A stretch of 59,274 nucleotides of DNA, from positions 1 to 59,274 of the forward strand of contig JAUCBJ010001239.1 in NCBI GenBank assembly GCA_032718475.1, given 5' to 3'. The notes below the pieces were generated by a model. It worked only from the letters and a program-made list of their open reading frames with translations, ran no database searches and was not told where the DNA came from. Each line of letters begins with the position of its first letter. The stretch's first letter is position 1. Shown piece after piece: positions 25,172 to 33,642 of the stretch. This stretch comes from Nemertoderma westbladi. Taxonomy: Eukaryota > Xenacoelomorpha > Nemertodermatida > Nemertodermatidae. A program made the translations under genes and the position numbers.

Positions 25172-26241
25172 ATGGCTATGATCAACAAGATGGTAGAAAA
25201 ACGCTTAGCCAAAGCTTACTACAATCCTTCAAGTGTTGCAGGGTTTTCCACTATAGGAAAGCTAGCAAAAGAGACGGGAGTCAATCCAAAACTCGTGAAA
25301 AGATGGCTTCAAAGTCAGCAAACCTACACATTGCATACCCCAGTGAGGCGTCTGTTTCCCACAAGCCGAATGTATTTTTATGGAATTAGTGACACCATTC
25401 AGGCAGATTTAATAGATATGCAAAAATATCGCGCAACAAACTCAGGTTATGGATATATTCTAACCGCAATCAACTGTTTTAGTAAGAAGGGATGGGCATT
25501 ACCATTGAAACGGAAGACTGGTATTGAAATTAAACATGCACTACAGTCTATTTTTACTGAAGAAGTACCACGTAATTTATGTACAGATCAAGGGTTGGAA
25601 TTCGACAATAAAGTTGTACTCAATTACTTGAAAATGAAAAAAGTTAAATATTATACAACACGATCGCAGTTCAAAGCAGCCATTTGCGAAAGGTATAATA
25701 GAACATTGAAGACAAAGATGTATAAAATTTTTAGTAGAAGAGGTAACCATAAGTGGCTTGCTATTCTACCAAAAATTGTATACTCTTATAATAATTCTAT
25801 ACATAGATCTATTGGAATGCCCCCAATTCAAGTCAATAAGTCGAATGAAGATAACGTGAGAAGAAACCTCTATGGAAATTTAGCTAAAATCATTGTAACA
25901 AAACCCAAATTGAGAATAGGTGACAATGTGCGACTTAATATAGCTAAAACGGCGTTTGAAAAAGGTTATACAAAAATTGGACCGGTGAGGTGTTTACTGT
26001 AAAACGTATAAGACTAGATCGTTTTCCTCAGCCTATGTATCATACAATAGATTCAGTTGATAGAGAAATAGAAGGAACATTTTACCCTCACGAATTGCAA
26101 AAGGTTACACAAACAACTGATATTCAGCCAATCGAGTCCATTTTGAAGTCTCGAATAAAAAACGGTCGGAAGGAATTCCTTGTAAAATTTAAAAACTATA
26201 AACGGAACTCTTGGTTGAACGAGTCCCAACTACGTAAATAA
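25172..26241 (+). pseudogene. Retroviral-type integrase with chromodomain-like end, one frame break
   Basis: Catalyses insertion of the element ends, producing the 6-bp duplication. The N terminus has the YYNPSSVAGFSTIGKL block usual in Polinton integrases (F54H12.3-like). The DDE triad is visible: Asp in IQADLIDMQ, Asp in CTDQGLEFDN and Glu in CERYNRTLK. The C-terminal part, in another frame from about 25990, has FTVKRIRLDRF and a chromodomain-like ILKSRIKNGRKEFLVKFKNY. The first frame stops at 26002, so a one-base break lies near 25980-25990. Start chosen at ATG 25172; the upstream frame is closed by a stop at 25127. It is followed 10 bases later by the next gene. Confidence 0.9.
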
Positions 26242-26251
26242 ATCAACAAAA

Positions 26252-27079
26252 ATGAATAACTATATAACTTTATTCTCAAATGGACCTACAAACAAATTTC
26301 CTGATAACACCCTTTCGAAATTTACGGTTGATCTACCATATACAATCAATTTCAGTGGTAATGTAGAAGTGGGACTATCTGAAATTCAATACTGTTCCTC
26401 ATTCTATAATATACGTCAACAATCTCTGTTTACAATTTATTATGGAGATAGGTCATCGCAAGTTGTTATATTTGAACCAGGACTATATACGAGTGTAGAA
26501 GCCATTATTAATAAAATCAATCAACAAATTGATCACCCGAAGTGGCCCCAAATTCAATATTTCAAATACTCAAATAAAATCGAGCTCGCTACTTCGCAAC
26601 ACTTTTCTTTTGAAATTACTGGAGATTTGATTACAATACTCGGTTTTGAGGAGTTTACGCAGGATTATGATCCGAGGGATGTACCTTATCTAGCTAATTG
26701 GTATGATTATTGGAGTGTAAATGTTAGTGAATTTGGTTCTTTAACATTCAAACAGCAACCGGGACAGCGTGCTCAATTTAGGGGGATTTGTCCCTTTTCT
26801 TGCGATTTAGTCTTGGGGCGACATAATTTGTTTATCTATAGTGACATTACTTCTCATGTGACTGTAGGAAATACGACGGCACCGTTATTACGCACGGTAC
26901 CTCTCGAACTTGAGCATAATAAAGTTATAACACGCGAATTAAAAAAAATTTATTACAGACCAGTTGCTAGAACAGTTGTTAATCAGATAAATATTGAATT
27001 ACGCAACGAAAAAGGAGAACTAATATTATTTAATGGAGGTGCAACAATAATTACCCTACACTTAAAAAGTAAGTCATAA
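26252..27079 (+). CDS. Structural-type protein A (possible penton/minor capsid), 275 residues
   Basis: Intact frame whose first 50 residues (LFSNGPTNKFPDNTLSKF, VEVGLSEIQYCSSFYNI) match a block widely seen in invertebrate Polinton-derived proteins: an FP-N-x-F entry strand followed by a W/VEVGLSEI strand. The rest is beta-rich by eye with few charged helices. The next gene is a paralogue with the same opening. In Polintons the remaining slot beside the major capsid gene is the penton-like minor capsid, so that is a reasonable guess for one of the pair. No catalytic motif is seen. Its stop codon overlaps the next start (TAATG). Confidence 0.6.
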   Translation: MNNYITLFSNGPTNKFPDNTLSKFTVDLPYTINFSGNVEVGLSEIQYCSSFYNIRQQSLFTIYYGDRSSQVVIFEPGLYTSVEAIINKINQQIDHPKWPQIQYFKYSNKIELATSQHFSFEITGDLITILGFEEFTQDYDPRDVPYLANWYDYWSVNVSEFGSLTFKQQPGQRAQFRGICPFSCDLVLGRHNLFIYSDITSHVTVGNTTAPLLRTVPLELEHNKVITRELKKIYYRPVARTVVNQINIELRNEKGELILFNGGATIITLHLKSKS

Positions 27080-27873
27080 TGGAGAAAATATTATATTTAC
27101 CCTCGAATTCTTCACCTAAACGATTTCCATTAAATCAACCTTCTAACTTTAATGTGGAACTATCTGAACCATTGCGTTTTAGTGGAAAGTGGATGGTGGG
27201 TTTGTCAGAATTTGTTTACCTCTCCTCGGTTCATAATTTAGAAGATACATTCATTTATATTCGGAGTTTACAAGGAACTAAAAGAAAATATATAATACCA
27301 TCTGGTTGCTATACTAATGTGGAGGCGTTGCTTACACAGCTAAATATAGATGGTCTCAATTCCCATTTAGAAATAAGACAAAATGAGCTTTATGACAACA
27401 TTAGTATTCAGTTTATCGATGAAAGTAAAGTTGTTCGTTTTTATGGAAATAAGTTGATTGAGTTACTTGGATTGCGGGGATTAGAAAATGAGTATTATGT
27501 TAATAAAAATAAATTTCTTGTTAGCCTAAAAAATGATTATCTACAAATAACGCGAAGGGGGGAAATAGAGGGTGATTCTGATATATTACATATTCAAAAA
27601 GCAGCAAATGTTTTTATGGGAAACATTAGTATATTTTCAAATATTTGCGGAAATGAGATTGTTGGAAATCAACTGAAACCCCTCTTAAGATCTATTCCTT
27701 ATCAAGGAGATTATGGTAAGCTTGTTCATCATGAATTCACAAATATTAATTATAAATCCATTGATATGCAAAATATAGAAACAATAAATATACAGTTAAA
27801 AAATGATCGAGATGAATTCATAAAGTTTAATAATGGTACTGTAATTGCGACATTAATTTTGAAACGCCAATAA
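27079..27873 (+). CDS. Structural-type protein B, paralogue of protein A, 264 residues
   Basis: Starts on the last base of the previous stop. The opening ILYLPSNSSPKRFPLNQP and WMVGLSEFVYLSSVHNL align directly with protein A. The ends also match in layout (PLLRSIPYQGDYGKLVHHE here, PLLRTVPLELEHNKVITRE in A, then a closing strand with INIQL and a FNGG/FNNG turn). Two adjacent paralogues of this type suggest a duplicated vertex or spike component. Function is not proven. The frame is intact. Confidence 0.6.
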   Translation: MEKILYLPSNSSPKRFPLNQPSNFNVELSEPLRFSGKWMVGLSEFVYLSSVHNLEDTFIYIRSLQGTKRKYIIPSGCYTNVEALLTQLNIDGLNSHLEIRQNELYDNISIQFIDESKVVRFYGNKLIELLGLRGLENEYYVNKNKFLVSLKNDYLQITRRGEIEGDSDILHIQKAANVFMGNISIFSNICGNEIVGNQLKPLLRSIPYQGDYGKLVHHEFTNINYKSIDMQNIETINIQLKNDRDEFIKFNNGTVIATLILKRQ

Positions 27874-27904
27874 ACGATAAATAAGGAAATATATTCAGGA
27901 AGCA

Positions 27905-28513
27905 ATGAGTTATAAAGATTATTATCAAAGGAGTTTGTAGAAAACATTACAGAGAACACTTTATAAGGTTATTCGCGGTGGTGTTAAAAATAAACAGACT
28001 GGGACGATGAAGGGTCTCAGCTCAGAAATGGTTACACCTCCTTCCATAATGAGGCAACGATTACAATTATTAGAATGGAAACGAAAGGCGGGGGGAGGAC
28101 TACCTTATTTTGAGGGGGGATATAGACATCGACACATGAACAGTCGCACAGTTTTTGTGAGACACGGTCAACGAGGTAAAGGTATCCTTGGAAATATTAT
28201 TCGGATTGCAACTAAAGTAGTGCCCAAAGTTATTAAGCCCGTCGCGCGAGCAGCAATTTGCAAAAGTGCTCCTTTTGTAAAAAAGACAGGGAGAAAAATT
28301 GTCAAACGAGTAATTCGTCGGGGAATTCCACAACTTAAAAAGATTGGAAAGAAATTAGCAGAACAGGCTCTCGCCAGCTCAAAACCTTCCACTAAACGAG
28401 TAGCTCATAAAATTATTGAAGAAGTTTTAAATGCTGCTGATGGGAGGTCAATAAACGAAACTCGCAAAAAACGCAAATCAAAAAAGCATCACTGTCCAGA
28501 TATTTTTGGTTAA
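27905..28513 (+). pseudogene. Basic core-like protein with possible adenain site; in-frame TAG
   Basis: ATG 27905 opens a frame that meets TAG at 27938-27940 and then stays open in the same frame to 28513; an internal ATG at 28007 gives a 168-residue product. The later part is very basic (RKIVKRVIRRGIPQLKKIGK, RKKRKSKKHH). It contains a VIRGGV segment (27968-27985) that fits the adenain consensus (M/I/L)-x-G-G-x. A proteolytically matured, DNA-binding core or cement protein similar in style to adenovirus pVI/pVII/pX is plausible, and the element carries a matching protease. Either the TAG is a nonsense mutation of a longer precursor, or translation starts at 28007 and the cleavage motif is not translated. 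Confidence 0.55.
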
Positions 28514-28539
28514 ACTAAATAATAACACTGGAAGAAACC

Positions 28540-29780
28540 ATGGAAGAACTAAATTTATTTAATCATAGTGATGTTCAGAGTGTAATTGAAGAAAGAGTTT
28601 TGAGCAGGAAATATACCCTGTGACTACATTGGGAGAGGGCACATCAGTGATAGATTTCATGATTGAAAAGTCAGAAGATTACTATACGATAGGAAGTGAA
28701 ACAACACTACAATTAGTATATCGTATTGTAACAACAATACGACCTGACAATGGCGCAGTTTATCAAACACCACTAAGCCTCTCTACTCTATTTTCAAACA
28801 TTAGTGTTTTGATTAATGAGCGGGAGGTAGAGTCTAATACTGCCAACTATCCCTATAAAGCTTTCCTAAAAGCGGTCTTACTTAATGATCAGAGTACAAA
28901 AGAAACGATTTTAGCTGCCGAAGGGTTTGCAGAACAAGAAGCGTTTGGTGTTCCTGTAGACTTTGCTGCAGCTGCTCATTTGGAAAGTAGACCATATTAT
29001 GTTCAGGGGTCTCTATTTGTTGACCTTTTTGAACAGGTTAAATTTATCCCACCCAAAACTAGTATAAGAATTAGATTAACAAGAGCTACAAATGCATTTA
29101 ACTTAGTATGTATTGCAGCTGTACAAGAGCCTCGAATCAATATATCTAATGCTTTGCTGAAAATTAAACGAGTAAAATTGGATCCATATATACGTCAACA
29201 ACATATAGAACAATTAAAAATAGGAGATTATATTTATCCAATTATGCAGAATGAGGTGACAACCTTTACTATAGCAAATGGTCAACAATCTCATGTGAGG
29301 GAAAATTTGTTTACAAGCAAGAATGTACCTCGCTTTGTTAATATTGTCATGGTTCGAAATGATTCTTACAATGGAAACTTAAGATCTAATTCACTATTGT
29401 TTGATCACTTTAATGTGAATTACTTACAACTTACGTTGGATGGTAAGGTAATTGGAGGTGTGACATATAAACCAAATTTTGCTAATGGACAATATATTAA
29501 TGAGTATTGCGCCAGTCAAAAAAACCTGCTATCTATAACCAGAGGTACAAACAACGGCATTACTCCCACTAGATTTCGTGATTTATATCCAATATTTTCT
29601 TGGAATTTATCCCCCACGGGATTTATTGATGAAGACGAACGAAACCCACATCAAATAGGCAATGCTAGATTAGAGATTGCTTTCTCAGCTCCTTTACAAA
29701 ATACAATTAACGTAATTATGTGGGTGGGATATGATAGAACTGTGAATATCAGCAATGTTGGATCAGTAACTATTTTCTAG
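28540..29780 (+). pseudogene. Capsid-like protein (F54H12.2 type), frame break near the start
   Basis: A short opening frame from ATG 28540 (EELNLFNHSDVQSVIEER) stops at 28620. The main frame runs from there to 29780 with no near ATG until 28659. The block TANYPYKAFLKAVL and the overall beta-rich layout resemble the C. elegans F54H12.2 family that accompanies Polinton integrases. The size (just over 410 residues in all) and the position between core-like protein and protease make it the best candidate for a major capsid (jelly-roll) protein. That assignment is inference. The one-base break near 28610-28620 either kills the protein or is an assembly error. Confidence 0.65.
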
Positions 29781-29790
29781 AAAGAAAAAC

Positions 29791-30219
29791 ATGTTGAACT
29801 CATATGATTTGAATAATTTCCCAATAGGAGAACATTATCGTGGTTCTTTCGCCATTGATCAATTACCAGCGAAGGATGGCTCTAAAATGAGCTTCATTTC
29901 AAATACTCAAGCCGCTCATTTACCTGGTATGCACTGGGTCGCTGTTTTTATGAATGAAAATATAGGTGAATACTTTGATTCATTTGGAGTGTTCCCCCCG
30001 GCTCGTATAGAAGACTGGCTGTTGCGTAATACAATAAAATGGTCAAGGACACGAAAAGTGGTTCAACACCCTCTAAGGACGAGTTGTGGGGGATACTGTT
30101 TATATTACTTATCTGAACGATCAAAAACTGACACGCCTCTACGCAAGTTTGGAACAGACTTGAAACAAAATGAAAAGATACTTGCATGTTGGTTGCGGAA
30201 CAAAGCCATAATGAATTGA
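29791..30219 (+). CDS. Adenain-type cysteine protease (Polinton PRO)
   Basis: 142-residue intact frame. Catalytic candidates are His48 in GMHWVAVF, Asp63 (or Glu60) in GEYFDSFG, Gln92 in VVQHPLRTS and Cys99 in TSCGGYCLYYL. This His-acid-Gln-Cys order and spacing is that of adenovirus endopeptidase and its Polinton/virophage relatives (Ulp1-like fold). It would process structural precursors; the IRGG-V segment at 27968-27985 is a possible substrate. It starts 10 bases after the capsid-like gene and is the last plus-strand gene. Confidence 0.92.
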   Translation: MLNSYDLNNFPIGEHYRGSFAIDQLPAKDGSKMSFISNTQAAHLPGMHWVAVFMNENIGEYFDSFGVFPPARIEDWLLRNTIKWSRTRKVVQHPLRTSCGGYCLYYLSERSKTDTPLRKFGTDLKQNEKILACWLRNKAIMN

Positions 30220-30515
30220 TATTATTAATTGTGTTACAATGTGTTATATCTTATGTGTTACAATGTGTTATATCTTAAATGTTACTCTGCTATATGTATA
30301 TGTGTTATGTTATAAATATATATTTCAATGTTGCTATATTAAAAATATGAAAATAGTCGACTATATTTCATTTTTCTTTTTCAACTTTGGATAAATAATA
30401 TAAGGGTTAAACAAAGAACATCAAAACAGTTAAACAGTTACATTTAACATTTAGACAGTAAACAGTAACAGTAAACATTTACATGACCAGTTACAATAGA
30501 CAAGTAACATAAAGT
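30220..30515. other. AT-rich convergent 3' region
   Basis: Between the last plus-strand gene and the end of the minus-strand gene. It holds short degenerate repeats (tgtgttacaatgtgttatatc at 30231 and 30254) and a run of cagttaaacagttaca / cagtaaacagtaaca. No coding frame is seen. It is probably where both transcription units terminate. Confidence 0.6.
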
Positions 30516-32255
30516 TTAGTTTATATCCACAGCATCTAGCTTTATCTTTTTCTGTTCTATTGGAGGATAGTGAGCTAATTTTCGTTTTACAATTTCCATC
30601 GAATATCTTTTAGAGACGTTGGGGGAATCATTAGGGTGAAATAGATTGAGGTGGATCTGCTTGGGGAGGAAAACTGCTTCTTTTAGTGTGCGTTTGAGAA
30701 AGTTGATGCAACACTCAACAGCATAGTTTGAAGGTAGGGTTAATTTGTTTGTTGTCTTCAGGTTGACAATAATTGTTTCTGATGGTGTATGTTGAATGTG
30801 TATAAGGGGGGTGAGATAGTAATGGGAGGAAGTGGATTGTTGAATGAGATGAAAGTTGGAGAAATCACTCGCTTTTATATTTAAACCATCGGTAAACTGA
30901 AACGTGGTTGATTTCAAATTTTTTTTGATGATAGGCCATATGGCAACATAAGCTTCGCCTTTGAATGAATAAATGAAAGCCGCTACTGATTCGTATAAAT
31001 TAAGACACTGGTGATTAGGTAGTTGTAGTTGCTTTGGTTCATAATCACTATTGTTAGCCAATGACTTTAGTTCAGAGAGTGCTTCTCGGGCGCGATCTGT
31101 ATTGTCAATAGAGAACATGTAGTCATAGCGTCTGTCAGAAATTTCGAGGGTTTCGCAGTTGTAAGCGGTATAAATTTTTATTCGATCTGAAATTAATTCT
31201 TCGTGGTTGACTTCATCGTAGCATTCGTATCCTTTGACCGCAGAATCGAACCATGAAATTTTAAGAAGTTCATTTCTCGTGAGTAAAAGTGCATCTCTTG
31301 TGGAAACAATAACTTTGTTTGAATCAACCTCAACTCCGCTCGCGATTGCAATGTTTCTTTTATTATTAATATTTGTGATATAACCAAAAGTAGAACTATC
31401 GAAAGAAACATAGTTCTCTGCCTCTAAGACAATGTGCGAGATTGGATTGATGTAAGGACGACAAATGTTTATATAATGTTGTAGTAAAGCAGCCGCGGTG
31501 TCTGAGATGGTTAACCAAACCCCATCTACTGTATCTTCTAGTTGTATTAAATCAATAGGTTTCAGAGGGGATGTTTTCGAATAACGAACAACTTTAAAAT
31601 TAAAACCAAAATAATGTGCTTTGCTGTTGTTGTAGAAACAGGTTATTTCATTCAATTGTTCAATAAAAGTTAGTACATCATATCCAAACAGTTTGAAGAA
31701 ACGAGATTCATCTTTGAGGGGATGAATCGAGGCGTTCCAAATAATTAAAAGAATTGAGTTTGAAATATTATGAAAATCAAACAGACACTCATCAACAAAA
31801 AAGGAAGCTTTGAGTGTTGACATACCAAGGAGCTTGTTTGCAGATTCTTGTGTTACATTGCTGTGGATATATTCAACAACCGGTTGAGGTATTACAAATG
31901 TTTCTAACGAGGTTGTCAGATTGAACGTTATATTCGATTCTGATTTGTGCAGTTTGAAACCATGGTTTGCGGAATGAAATTTATCATTATTTAGAGTTTG
32001 ATATTGACCATCCTTCAACTCAAAGCAGGATCGTAGAATGAAATGTGCATAATTTGCTGGAATGAGTTGGGGTTGGTTAGATGAAGTGGTAACCATCATT
32101 GGAAAGCGTTTGTTTGAAGGATCAAAATATAAACCGAAAGAGTTGTCTGAGAGAGATATTTGATTTTCGTTGGAAACAATTTTTACTTGATTTTCGTTGG
32201 AAACAATTTTTACTTGAGGGAAGTTGAACTTTTGAAGGAGTTGAGCTTGAGCCAT
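30516..32255 (-). CDS. 579-residue Polinton protein of unknown function
   Basis: Intact minus-strand frame; ATG at 32255 is the first codon inside the right TIR boundary, about 110 bp downstream of the TIR TATA box. The protein is not recognised. It has no membrane segment or signal peptide, a tandem nine-residue duplication near the N terminus (VKIVSNENQ twice, a 27-bp DNA repeat), a mixed alpha/beta body, and a C-terminal basic stretch (KRKLAHY, QKKIKLD) that might be a nuclear signal. It has opposite polarity to all other genes and is driven by the same TIR promoter as the polymerase. It could be an early regulatory or a host-specific (for example receptor-binding or counter-defence) protein; the sequence does not decide. 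Confidence 0.75.
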   Translation of the reverse strand: MAQAQLLQKFNFPQVKIVSNENQVKIVSNENQISLSDNSFGLYFDPSNKRFPMMVTTSSNQPQLIPANYAHFILRSCFELKDGQYQTLNNDKFHSANHGFKLHKSESNITFNLTTSLETFVIPQPVVEYIHSNVTQESANKLLGMSTLKASFFVDECLFDFHNISNSILLIIWNASIHPLKDESRFFKLFGYDVLTFIEQLNEITCFYNNSKAHYFGFNFKVVRYSKTSPLKPIDLIQLEDTVDGVWLTISDTAAALLQHYINICRPYINPISHIVLEAENYVSFDSSTFGYITNINNKRNIAIASGVEVDSNKVIVSTRDALLLTRNELLKISWFDSAVKGYECYDEVNHEELISDRIKIYTAYNCETLEISDRRYDYMFSIDNTDRAREALSELKSLANNSDYEPKQLQLPNHQCLNLYESVAAFIYSFKGEAYVAIWPIIKKNLKSTTFQFTDGLNIKASDFSNFHLIQQSTSSHYYLTPLIHIQHTPSETIIVNLKTTNKLTLPSNYAVECCINFLKRTLKEAVFLPKQIHLNLFHPNDSPNVSKRYSMEIVKRKLAHYPPIEQKKIKLDAVDIN

Positions 32256-32256
32256 C

Positions 32257-33359
32257 GTGAAGAAAATATAATATTATGAATAACAATAAATGTATTATAA
32301 CTTTAAATAAAAAGTAAAATTGTCAATAATATTTTTGTAAGTAAAGTTCAAAGCGAAGGGTGGGGGTTTATAAGGGAAAGGATAACCAATGAAAATAAAA
32401 GTGAAGCTTGTGGGAACCAATAGAAATAAAAAAGAGAGAGAGAGAGACGCGCTATTGGATTGTGGGAATAATAAACACATTTCATTGGGTTAATTAAATG
32501 TAAAACATTAGTTAGGTTGGGAAATGGGATGAATTGAGAAGCGGGGGAGTGCGTCGGAGAAAAGTGTGTGTAATGAATGGGCTGCTGCGTCAGACTGGGT
32601 ATGTTAATTAATGTTACGCTAGAGCATCTCTGAAATTACTTCAAACAAAAAACTGCAGTATCCACTGTGGTAAAGAGATGGTTGGGAATTAATTTGACAC
32701 ATGGCGTTTGGGTATTGCCTTTGTTGTTGAGCTAATGCATGCGTAAACCGCTTCATAAAGTACAATATGAAAGAATGCAAACTATTGCAAGAGCAGATGT
32801 TTATTCTAATTTCTTGGATGAATTGATGTAATAACGAAGCTGTGGGTTTGAATAATTTAAACTCTGTAGCAGGTCCCATTCACGCATTGACGTACAGTAT
32901 AGGATTCGAGGGGATTAATCTTGCTACGGCTAATAAGATCCCAACCAGCCATAGATTATTGAGGGAGTGAGCCGGGGCCAAACTGGGGCCACTTTATTTT
33001 TGTGTGAGGGTATTTTATGTTTTGGGTCTCGATTGCGTCTATTTATTTAATTCTACCTTTACCTACTGTATGACAAAAATAATACAAATGTACTGTATAT
33101 TGTATTGCACAGTGCCTATTGTATTGTATATTTCGTTTGTTGTAGTACAATTTATTCATCTCGCGTCCCTATCTGATTGATTTGTATCAAATGAAATTGC
33201 CTTTGGCAACATTATTTGATACAAATCGATTGATTAAACAATTAATTAATTGTTTAATCGACCAATTAATTAATTGGTTGATTAATTAATGACCTACTTA
33301 ACACCCAAGGTGCGAAGTAGGACCAAACTGTCGCCGAAGTAGGGTAAACCATTACTACT
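32257..33359 (-). repeat. Polinton right terminal inverted repeat
   Basis: Reverse complement of 17390-18492 with about half a dozen substitutions. It contains the mirrored promoter (TTTATA on the plus strand at 32368-32373 is the TATA box of the minus-strand gene; CCAAT/ATTGG boxes lie at about 32387-32490) and the mirrored palindrome cluster at 33174-33294. Confidence 0.95.
32340..32490 (-). promoter_or_regulatory. TIR promoter driving the 579-residue gene
   Basis: Same four CCAAT-type boxes and TATA box as at the left end, reading inward on the minus strand. The expected start site is near 32340 and the ATG is at 32255. No intron is needed at this end. Confidence 0.7.
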
Positions 33360-33365
33360 CCCGTT
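33360..33365. repeat. Polinton target-site duplication, right (cccgtt)
   Basis: Identical to 17384-17389 and adjacent to the last base of the right TIR. Confidence 0.95.
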
Positions 33366-33392
33366 TATACCGAGCCTTGCCTTGGTGCGCAG

Positions 33393-33450
33393 CATTCTTA
33401 AAAATGCAGCTGCAATGCAGCATGCCGATCCTAGTAGTAGTAGTAGTAGT
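33393..33450 (+). mobile_element. Extremely 5'-truncated RTE tail, 58 bp
   Basis: cattcttaaaaatgcagctg... followed by (TAG)n is the same 3' end seen in the three larger RTE copies (compare 47584-47630). It is flanked by a 36-bp direct repeat, 33357-33392 and 33451-33486. The first three bases of that repeat (act) are the last bases of the Polinton, so this insertion is younger than the Polinton. Confidence 0.85.
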
Positions 33451-33453
33451 ACT

Positions 33454-33642
33454 CCCGTTTATACCGAGCCTTGCCTTGGTGCGCAGATACTCATGAAACA
33501 CAGAACCTTGGCGGGGTGAGCCGCAGTTACGCCAAAGTTTGAATGCCGATAAGGACTGTTTGTATTGGTCCTTAACTACATCATTCCATCCTGGTACATG
33601 GCTATGGCGGTTGCCTTGGTTATCGCTACTAGTATGTTTAAT
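33454..33642 (-). pseudogene. Non-LTR retrotransposon 1, 5' part
   Basis: In the minus strand this reads a linker typical of the region between endonuclease and reverse transcriptase: HSHVPGWNDVVKDQYKQSL, then AFKLWRNCGSPRQGS, then VFHEYLRTKAR. It joins, after a frame change and across the 15.97-kb Polinton, to the KRAMRQCKKNE-type start of the frame ending at 15816. The 5' end is truncated at about 33642, where the 23-bp satellite resumes. Confidence 0.85.

Larger units (their letters stand above)
17390..33359. mobile_element. Polinton/Maverick (adintovirus-like) element, 15,970 bp
   Basis: The element begins AGTAGTAATGG and ends with its reverse complement, ending in CT, with long terminal inverted repeats and a perfect 6-bp target duplication. 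It encodes the defining set: protein-primed DNA polymerase B, packaging ATPase, retroviral-type integrase, adenain-type protease and capsid-like proteins. Genes from 23834 to 30219 are all on the plus strand and almost touching; one gene near the right TIR is on the minus strand. TIR arms differ by only about half a dozen bases by eye, suggesting a young insertion. Five single-base frame breaks in four genes mean this copy is not intact as read. Confidence 0.96.
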
